Below are positions 56,378 to 64,000 of a stretch of 64,000 nt of DNA, one piece after another (the first letter of the stretch is position 1; each line of letters opens with the position of its first letter). A program made the position numbers and the translations under genes. The DNA lies in the NCBI GenBank assembly GCA_047967505.1, contig CM106540.1; one strand, 5' to 3'. A model generated the notes under the pieces. It ran no database searches and was not told the origin of the DNA. It saw only the letters and a program-made list of their open reading frames with translations. This DNA comes from Dipteris shenzhenensis (taxonomy: Eukaryota; Polypodiophyta; Polypodiopsida; Gleicheniales).

Positions 56378-57769
56378 ATGATCACGCTATCCACCTTCCT
56401 CATCTTCATTCTTTTAAGCCTGGAGCTCAGTTTTCCGGCTCTTGCAGCTGAGAACTCGAGCATAGACTACCAGGACCCTCAGACGCTTATGGCAGCAGGA
56501 GAACTGGAAGCCCTTTTCGAAGTTATGGACGCTATGGCAGGCGACATTGACTGGAGGGTGATTCACCCACGGCCTTGCAGCGAAGACATCTGGCCAGGGC
56601 TGGTGTGCCAGCAGGGTGAGGATGGTCTCTTGCATGTGACAAGGTTAGACTTCGGTTACAAACCGAATCCCTCTTGCACGACTCGTTCTTCGATTCCTAC
56701 GGCAATTACAAAGCTTTCATACCTACAGAGCCTGTTTATTTTTGAATGCTTCACCACTGTCAACACGACCATTCCACCAGCTCTCAAAATGCTGGCACCG
56801 ACGTTGCAAGAACTCAGTTTGAGAACAAACAGCGCACTCACAGGAGGGATTCCACCGGAGCTTGCAGGCCTTTCTGCTCTTCAACTTCTAAGTCTCTCCC
56901 AGAACAGTCTTGAAGGGGAGGTTCCCCCGGATCTAGGTAATCTGATTAACTTGCAACACCTAGACTTGAGTGATAATCTTCTCCGCGGACCTTTACCAGC
57001 GGAGCTAGGAAATCTACAGAACCTTGTCATTCTTGATCTGAGTGTCAACGCGTTCACCGGCTCAATACCTCCCTCTTTGGGTGGACTGAGAGTGCTTCAA
57101 AAGATGGACTTAAGCTTCAATTCTCTTGAGGGCACTTTACCTGCGGGACTAGGAAGTCTGAAGGGCTTAGAGTTTCTGGCAGTGAATGACAACTTCATTA
57201 CTGGACCGATCCCAAATTCGTTAAGCAATTTAGTAATTTTGCAATACCTCATCATGGATAACAACCCGATGAACATCCCGCTACCGACGTTTATAGGAGA
57301 GTTTACAAGTTTGATGGCTTTGAGTTTATCAAATTCCGGCTACTATGGAACGATACCTGCGGGATTTGGACAGCTTGGAAATCTTACAGTTCTGTCGTTG
57401 GATCGCAACAATTTGACAGGAGTTATCCCCGTGGGGCTAGGACAGCTGCCACACATATACCAGTTGAACTTGAGCAACAACTCTCTCAGTGGTCCTGTGC
57501 CTTTCTCTCCAGACTTCGTGCGCAAGCTAGGAAGGAACCTGGACCTGAGTGGAAATTCGGCCTTGTGCTCGCACTGGTCTTTCCCCAACAATAGCACAGG
57601 GGGAAGGTTGGGACTGTGCTCAGACCCAAAATATTCAGCCTTCCTGAGCTCCGGATCGAGAGGTTCACGAAGCAGAGGTTACAACAGGAGCCAGGAGATC
57701 CTTAAAGAAGCAATGCGGGTTTGTCTGGTATGCATGGCATACATGCAGTTTTGGGCAGTGAAGATATAA
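56378..57769 (+). CDS. RLP29: RLP29-like leucine-rich repeat receptor-like protein
   Basis: Intact single-exon gene of 463 codons, close to the length of Arabidopsis RLP29 (At2g42800). N-terminal signal peptide, about residues 1-24 (ITLSTFLIFILLSLELSF). Capping domain: DWRVIHPRPC, W-P-G-L-V-C, VTRLDFGYKPNPSC, LFIFECF, with Cys67, 77, 100 and 124. Ten LRRs, about 143-382, of the plant extracellular type (LQHLDLSDN..., IPPSLGGL). QYLIMDNNPM and LSNSGYYGTIP are family hallmarks. C-terminal cap: KNLDLSGN-like NLDLSGNSALC and GLCSDPK. No kinase domain. The last 20 residues are hydrophobic (VCLVCMAYMQFWAVKI) and may serve as a membrane or GPI-anchor signal. The ATG context is CGTCACCATGA. Ligand and partner kinase are unknown; it likely acts at the cell surface. 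RLP29 assignment is by remembered motif agreement, not by alignment. Confidence 0.9.
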   Translation: MITLSTFLIFILLSLELSFPALAAENSSIDYQDPQTLMAAGELEALFEVMDAMAGDIDWRVIHPRPCSEDIWPGLVCQQGEDGLLHVTRLDFGYKPNPSCTTRSSIPTAITKLSYLQSLFIFECFTTVNTTIPPALKMLAPTLQELSLRTNSALTGGIPPELAGLSALQLLSLSQNSLEGEVPPDLGNLINLQHLDLSDNLLRGPLPAELGNLQNLVILDLSVNAFTGSIPPSLGGLRVLQKMDLSFNSLEGTLPAGLGSLKGLEFLAVNDNFITGPIPNSLSNLVILQYLIMDNNPMNIPLPTFIGEFTSLMALSLSNSGYYGTIPAGFGQLGNLTVLSLDRNNLTGVIPVGLGQLPHIYQLNLSNNSLSGPVPFSPDFVRKLGRNLDLSGNSALCSHWSFPNNSTGGRLGLCSDPKYSAFLSSGSRGSRSRGYNRSQEILKEAMRVCLVCMAYMQFWAVKI

Positions 57770-59305
57770 CCAAGTATTATCGCTGCATGCACGGCATGGA
57801 CTTCCAGGCTGAATAACTCGGCAGATGCAGAAACTCCATGCCCGAGCTGGAAGGCAAAACGCTCCATAATCAGTGCAATTGTGTGCTGAACGACGAGCTC
57901 ACTGTGCATATTTTGTGGACACTGTGGGTACAATCCAGCTGAGACCGAAGGAATTTTGTCCACATAAGTTTCAGACAGAACTTGTAATTAAGTACGACAT
58001 GTGTCAATCACGCCAGGGCTTAGTGCTGTATAATACTGAGGTCTTTAGGTGAGCCATCGTATCGGTATGGCTATAGACTTTTAGTGTTGATCTTTTTCTC
58101 TTTCTTAATGGTGGTGTTTTAATTAAACATTCATGCTCTCAAGGTGATATTTTTAATCCTTCAGCCGGGAAAGGGTTTCCTTATCTAATGTAGATCTTTG
58201 TGGAATTTCAAGGTTTCAAAGCCCCTTTGGAAAGTCCTACTTACATATTTGTTTTCATGCACCCCTTGGATGAACATAAGGGTAGGCAATACTAGATTCT
58301 TTTAATGACAAACTATTTGAATTGTTATTATAGGTGCAACCCAATACACTCATTCAAAAATTACTCCTCACATGTGTGCTATTCCTTACCCAAAACTTCT
58401 TCCAAAAAAGCTATGAATGATTCTTAAAGCTAAGAGATGAGCATCTCTAAGGACAAAAATTGTATAATTATGCTATAGCTCTCCCTATCAATCATATCCA
58501 ACCAAACATAGCTATTAATGTAAGTACTGTTTTACTTATCTTCTTTCATAAATAAGGCCCCCTAGTTGAAAAATCTATTAACTAGTAGAAAAGGGAGGGG
58601 TAGAGGGATGGAAAGGCAATGAGAGGGGTAAAAAGTAGCATTCTGCTTGGCCAACAATGGAGGAGGTGCCATAGGTAGCAAAGCCCCACGACTTCAAATG
58701 AGTAACACGTAAAGTTGCAATGCTCCAGCTGATAGCACTAAACTTTTGGGGTTGATAGAGTTTGCTCATAGAAGGAGGGAAGGGGGGCCCTCCTCTCTTA
58801 TTTTGAAGGGTACAAATTTAAAAACTTCTTACTCTACTTCTTTCACAACATCTTTATGTAGCCTAGTGGTAAGAATTGATGAGCAAGTAATGGATGTCTT
58901 GAATTCAACTCCCTGCTTTGCATGAAATTTTAAAGCCATCCCTTTAACCTTAGCTTAATTGGGTACTCCATCTTTACACCTATGAAAGCAATTGAATTTC
59001 TCAATTAAAAAATAAAGGCTTTTTAAGTAACTTCCTACTTAGGTTAAGTTATATGTATAGAGTATTTTGTTGAGATAATGGGCCTTTAGAATAGGTAGAT
59101 GGGAAGTATGAATGCTCAAGCTAATGGAGGAATTCTGTAAGAGCCATAGGATGTGGATATCTACAGTAGGTCCATTCTTATTAAAAGAAGAAGAAGAAGA
59201 AGCACATGAGCACTTGTGTGTCTGTACTTCTGTGTGTGTGCATGTACATGGCGTGCGTGTGCACGCGCGCGCGCGTGTGTGTGAGAGAGAGAGAGAGAGA
59301 GTGTG

Positions 59306-59382
<77 letters not shown>

Positions 59383-61906
59383 CCCATGCATTTGCACATG
59401 CATGCACACACGCGCACACACACATACACATCATCTTATTCAGGTTAACCTAACACACATGCTTGGTCCAAGGTGATGTGTGTTCTATTTTTGCATTGTT
59501 TTCCCCTTTCACTCATTTTAATGTAATAATTTTTTGTACTAACGTGTCCAAACCCTCATCTTGATGGTCTCACATTTGCACTCCTCCCTGAGGAACTCGA
59601 CTTTCTCTTTATACCTCTACATACCTAGTAATGGTTGTAGGTACCATATTATGGGTGTTATTACATGATGATACTGCTAACCCTCTAAGGACATCCCCTT
59701 GTCATCTCTCTTTGTGAGGAAATCAAGCAAAGATCCTTTCCTTCCTCTCACATTAGTTTGATTCTCTCATAGCTTTGCCCTTGCCATACTCTTGTGTTTC
59801 CTCTCCAAGCATGTGTCAGTTGAAGGAACACACTGTGTAGTGGGTTGCTTTGACCCCCCATCCACCTACTCACTCAGGGGGTGCACTACTAAGAAAACCT
59901 TTGTATCAAGTGCATTCAAGGGGCCTTTAAAAAACCTCTCAACTAAAATTTTAACCACTGGTCTTTATATTTGAACTAATAGATTATTTTCTAAAGTTGA
60001 ATAAAGAAACCCCTCTAATTATTATTGTAATCTTGTTAAATTTTTTCCAAAAGTTGAATCAAAATACCCCTCCTTTTGAATGCACGTGGTACACTAAAAT
60101 CTTGTGAGGTGCACCCCCCGAGCCTACTCATTGCCCTTGTCTCACAACTTAGGATGCAATTCTACTTTCGTACATCCTCTCAGCTTCCCCCTTTGGACTT
60201 TCATCCCCTCTATTCTTCCTCTCTTCCCTCCCTTCCCTCTGTTACTTTCCTTCTTCTCACTCTCTTCTCTCCTCTTGCTCCTTCCTTCACTCATTGTTTG
60301 GCCTTGGAGCCACATGGATTCTCTTCAAATAGTCTTTTGTTGAAGACCTAGGCAACAAAACAATGTCTTCTTCAGTTTTCCATCCATTGGTGCTCTCATG
60401 GAACCTTCATAGTCCTCCCTTATTTTGGCGAGTCAGTGTCGGGCCAGTACAACATCCATCTTCTTAACATCTAAATGTTGGCCTTTTAATTATTGTAGAC
60501 TAAAGTAAGGGATTCTTCATAAGACTTACTCATAGCACATCCCTCAATTTTTCTTAGTTTAGAATATTTGCTAATGCTTTTTAGCTGTAACAGTTTGATG
60601 TGGTGATCATGCTATAGAAACAAGAGGTTATGCTAGGTGGAAAAGGAGAGCCATGAGAGAAGAAGGAAAGCTACATGGGTCAATTTTTGCTTGAGTGTAG
60701 CCATTTTTGGTGAGATTCAGGGCATTTTTGTATATAGGTATCTTGTTACGAGAAAGTATTTCTTAAATCTCTTGTTTGAAATGACGTAAAGTATTTATAG
60801 GATCGCACCAGATGTGGCGGGGGTTCTATTTAATACTTTGGTTTAATCAGGGATGCCTAACTAAACGTGTGCCATTAATAAGTATCATGGGTGATTCCAT
60901 TAAGTAATTTGTAAAGACCATTACTTAGCATGATTGGCTAATCATTTGATGTATATCATTGCGCTAAGTATTTGACTAATGGTGGATTGGTTTATTGAGT
61001 ACAAGAAATGACATGGACGGATGGAAGTAAACAAGCTCAAAGGAATAAAGGCTAAATGCCATGGTTTTATGCTAGTGCTATGTAATGTATTAAATGGCCA
61101 AGGGTCATTATATTTTTGATAAGGAAGAGTGCTTAAAAGCCTTTCCACTTTTGACATGTAATTTTAGATGAGTACGTGAGCAAAGGAGTGACAAAGAGAA
61201 AAGTATGGTAAAAGGGTGCTCAAGAGAAAAGTATGGAAAAGGGATGTTTAAGAGAAGAATACGTGACTTTGTATCAATGGATCATGCTCTTATTTCAATA
61301 TTATAAATACTCTTGGTGTGGGATCACGAGCCACACACCTCGAGGGGGGAGATTGTACCCACTGATTGTCTCTTGTCTTTTCATGAGTTTCTGTGCATAT
61401 TCAATTTTTGGTGTTATTGTATCTGTTAGAATTGTTATTCACGTTTCATATTTGGCCTGACCCATAACTTATGCACCCCTTATTCATTGGTCAATGGAAT
61501 TCTCTAAACTTCGTCTTCAAGTTTTAGTACACATTCCAAACATTAACATGAGACCAAAAAAGTATGGAATAAAGATTTGAAACGAGACCGTTAACGCATT
61601 ACAAGTGCTATGTTGCATGTGAAACATGCATTTTGAACAGTACAATTTATTCAAAAACCATGCAAGCAAGTCCACTACGTGAGCATCTCCTCAATCATAA
61701 AACACACATAGTTGAGAGCATTAGATGTGGTTTAAGGGGCCTCCAATGTTGTGCTAAAATTATGCACACCCATTTGAGGGCATGCTCCATAACCTTTTAT
61801 TGATTTGTTGAAAACTAAAACCAATTGAAAAAGTGGAACCCAACCTAGTGGCACGACTGCATGGTTGTGTTAAAACAATGATAGTTGGTGATATTGGTAT
61901 CTAGAT
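57770..61906. other. 3' UTR and anonymous DNA, no gene
   Basis: The first ~300 bases are probably the RLP29-like 3' UTR. The rest shows no supported gene; it includes a GA/GT microsatellite, pyrimidine-rich stretches near 60180-60300, and a short repeat AAGAGAAAAGTATGG near 61190-61240. Confidence 0.5.
59215..59430. repeat. GT / (GA)n / CA compound microsatellite
   Basis: GT-rich and GCGC stretch, then (GA)n at about 59283-59378, then CA-rich. Frames through it are repeat artefacts. Confidence 0.92.
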
Positions 61907-62195
61907 TCACCCTAGAATGGAAGAATTTGAAAATTTGCAATTTGTACATGTGCAAAGATCTTTTAAAAAATCCAACACCATTGACACTTTTGTATTGGTT
62001 CTTTTTCCATGCAATTCCTTGCTATATGACTGTGATGTCTCTGCATCTTTGATTTGGGCCAATGTTAAAGCAAGAACCTCTTCTATTGAATCATCTGCTC
62101 CCAAAAACCTAGGTTCTTGCATAGTCGTGTCCACCTTGCATCCACACAGGACACCAAGAGCTTCATCCTCTCGGAGACCAAACATAACCTCTATA
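61907..62195 (-). other. Unrecognised coding-like segment fused to copia protease
   Basis: The minus-strand frame leaves copia protease after VQIGKIP and continues open for about 95 codons of non-copia sequence: VMFGLREDEALGVLCGCKV, then RFLGADDSIEEVLALTLAQI, KRTNTKVSMVLDFLKDLC and TCTNCKFSNS. Composition looks like a normal globular protein. It ends near CTAGGGTGAATC on the minus strand, which could be an exon end plus donor. I do not recognise the protein. It may be a captured host exon, or the host locus into which the copia copy became truncated. Confidence 0.4.
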
Positions 62196-63350
62196 GGAAT
62201 TTTACCAATCTGCACAATAGGATGTGGAGTATCATCACCAGTCTCCACAAATCCTGGTCTTTCCATTTCCCTTGCATCCTACATCGATTTTGCATGACCC
62301 GTCGTGGTTTGATGCACCTGAGTCAACATACCACACATCATTGCCTTCTTTTGCACTTGTCACAGAATTGGTCATGTGCTGCACCATAAACAAATGCTCG
62401 TTTCTGTCATCACCTTGTCTACTAGAGGATGCATAATTACCTTGCTGCAATTTCCTAGTCATGATGTCATTCTGCTTTTTATAGCAGTCTTTAACCATAT
62501 GACCCATTTTACCACAGTAGTAGCATTGAACATTGCTGTTTGCATTTTGGCCTCTCTGCCATCCACCACGACCTTTTTGGCTCCCCTTGCCTCTAAGGTT
62601 ACCACGTCCTCCTCCATAGGACTGGTTTTCTTGAATTTGCTACATATTTTGATTTTTGCCACGGCCTCCAGATCGGCTTGCTCTAGACCTATGCCTCTAC
62701 CTCTTCCAGCATTTGAGTAGAAGACAACTTCTTTTGAAGTTCCTCCTAAAGAAGATGCACCACCATTTCTCTGCTCTTCAGAAATTAGAAGAGCAATCAA
62801 CTGCTCAAAATCAGGAAATTTTTCACGGATGGCAATGGATGTCCGGAATTGTGCATAATCCTTTCCTAGACCATTCAAGGTCACAGAAACTAAATCATCA
62901 TCTTCCACTGACAACCCAATAGAAGCAAGTGATCTGCAATCTTCTTCACCTTCATGTGGTAGTCACTGATGCTTATATTTTCTCTCTGCACATTATGTAA
63001 CTCCTGCTTGAGCTGCATTTTCCTGGTTTGCGTATTTGTGCTATACATTTTTATCAAAGTATCCCATGCCTTCTTCGGCGTGCTTGCATCCTGAATATGC
63101 ACAATCATAGAATCTAAAATAATGATAGGCAGCCAATACATAACTTTTATGGCTCTTTCATGCCATCCTTTAAATGCCTGCAACTCCTGTTGATTGGGGA
63201 TATTAGGAATGATTGGTTCTTGTTCAACTCCAGTAATGAACTCCTAATAGCCTTTCCCTTAAGGAAATTCATCATTGTAAACTTCCATGCTTTGAAGTTG
63301 TTCTTGTCAGGCTTTTCAGTGACAATCTATGAAAGAGCATCAGACGCCAT
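62196..63350 (-). pseudogene. Copia unit C gag and protease start
   Basis: Gag start ATG near 63350 (MASDALS, then a TAG stop), EKPDKNNFKAWKFTMMNFL. Later parts in other frames: STPKKAWDTLIKMYSTNTQ, KMQLKQELHNVQRENISI, VEDDDLVSVTLNGLGKDY and FPDFEQLIALLISEEQRNGG. The zinc knuckle region follows with GHMVKDCYKK. Protease WYVDSGASNHDG, then GDDTPHPIVQIGKIP. Several stops and shifts. It breaks exactly where the unrecognised segment begins. Confidence 0.85.
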
Positions 63351-63882
63351 TACAAAAAACTACAAGATATTCTGTCACTGCAAAAAACACAACTTCTGCC
63401 TCACAAGGGCAAATCTGCAAAACTGACGAAAGTGGTATTTGAGCACACAGTCACTTCCTAGTGATGATTATGCATCAACAGGCAATAAGAATGATTCTGT
63501 CACTCCCAATATCTCTGTGCAGAGGCATACGATGCAATTTCTATGGTAACTTTCCACCGACCTGCGGAACAGTGGTCGCACAGCAAAAATAGGGCACTTT
63601 CCTGAGTGCCTGCGAAAAACTTTTGCCACCAAAACGGGCCCCAAAATGGCCTCGAATCAAAAAAATAATGACACCCAGGGATTTGCCCTAGCTAGTAGCA
63701 TATACTACCCTCTCGCCACACCGGAAAGGGCGTCCCAATCTGAGACAGTGCACTCTTGCACTTTCCGGCTGTGTTACCTGTAGAGATTTGCTCCCAAACT
63801 CAAAAAAGGGAAGCAACACTAATCCTCTTACCAAGACACTGCAAACTTGGTTTGCTTTCTTGAGCTCCTTACCATGAACCAA
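63351..63882 (-). other. Leader of copia unit C
   Basis: About 530 bases between primer site and gag. The part 63421-63492 recurs inverted at 34659-34730. Confidence 0.75.
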
Positions 63883-63894
63883 GCTCTGATACCA
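63883..63894 (-). promoter_or_regulatory. Primer binding site (tRNA-iMet) of copia unit C
   Basis: Minus strand TGGTATCAGAGC, directly next to the LTR end. Confidence 0.93.
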
Positions 63895-64000
63895 TGTGAA
63901 GAGAGTGGGAGAGAAGTAAGGAGTCTCACTTCCAGCTTTCTCACATACACAATGGGGGAATACACACAAAGGTGGAGGCTGAAAATAGTTTTCCTCTTCT
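63895..64000 (-). repeat. 5' LTR of copia unit C, partial
   Basis: On the minus strand it ends CTCTCTTCACA, matching the last ~106 bases of the LTRs at 38484 and 42331 with about ten differences. Runs off the window. Confidence 0.9.

Larger units (their letters stand above)
62196..64000 (-). mobile_element. Copia unit C, 5' half (same family as A and B)
   Basis: Minus-strand element entering from the right edge: LTR end, primer site, leader, gag and the start of protease, then a break at 62196. Supplies the 5' structures that units A and B lack. Confidence 0.88.

Noticed and set aside
59039-59448. Ser/Leu- or Arg/Glu-rich frames near 59.2 kb
   Set aside because: Encoded by the GA microsatellite.
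1-64000. tRNA or rRNA genes
   Set aside because: The tRNA-like matches are only the 12-base primer binding sites of LTR elements; no cloverleaf or rRNA sequence was recognised.

Overview
This window looks like nuclear DNA of a land plant with a large, repeat-rich genome. It holds two host gene pieces in about 64 kb, a terminal exon separated from the rest of its gene, and layer upon layer of LTR retrotransposons plus CACTA-type DNA transposon remains. The one complete gene matches a plant-only receptor-like protein family (RLP29-like). The TE-filled intron and a Penelope-like element suggest a fern, lycophyte or gymnosperm more than an angiosperm, but the species cannot be fixed from the sequence.

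Layout. 1-1.5 kb: 3' part of a Penelope-like retroelement (+). 1.5-2.56 kb: truncated Ty1/copia fragment (-). 2.56-13.5 kb: an old Ty3/gypsy element (-), split by a young, almost complete 6.08-kb copia element (3929-10009) with a clear 5-bp target duplication. 13.5-18.2 kb: host sequence with the last exon of a PP2A B'/B56 regulatory subunit (15897-16196) and a CACTA relic. 18259-24988: full-length but decayed Ty3/gypsy element of the same family as the first, with 463-bp LTRs, tRNA-iMet primer site, polypurine tract, ATCAT target duplication and a chromodomain-like C-terminus. 25-30.4 kb: internally deleted copia element (-). 30.4-31.2 kb: older gypsy relic (+). 31.9-32.4 kb: purine tract and 41-bp tandem repeats. 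32.7-34.3 kb: gutted copia fragment (-). 34.7-42.7 kb: two head-to-tail copia units of one family (+) sharing a central LTR. 42.9-45.4 kb: CACTA TNP2-like transposase remains (-). 46.5-48.1 kb: pyrimidine-rich minisatellite full of short palindromes. 48.9-50.7 kb: second CACTA-type reading frame (+). 51.2 kb: long near-perfect hairpin. 52-56 kb: mostly anonymous DNA with small tandem duplications. 56378-57769: intact RLP29-like gene. 57.8-61.9 kb: anonymous DNA with a GA microsatellite. 61.9-64 kb: 5' half of a third member of the 34-42 kb copia family (-), joined to an unrecognised coding-like segment and running off the window.

The elements do not cooperate as a pathway; they record successive insertions. 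Relative order visible here: gypsy first, then copia-in-gypsy (its LTRs differ by one substitution plus one 36-bp deletion). The host genes are a secreted or anchored leucine-rich repeat protein and a PP2A specificity subunit. The most unusual observations are the Penelope-like element, the tandem copia unit with a shared stop codon, an inverted leader fragment in front of it, the 65-bp-arm hairpin, the head-to-head CACTA frames around a palindromic minisatellite, and the unexplained coding segment fused to a copia gag.
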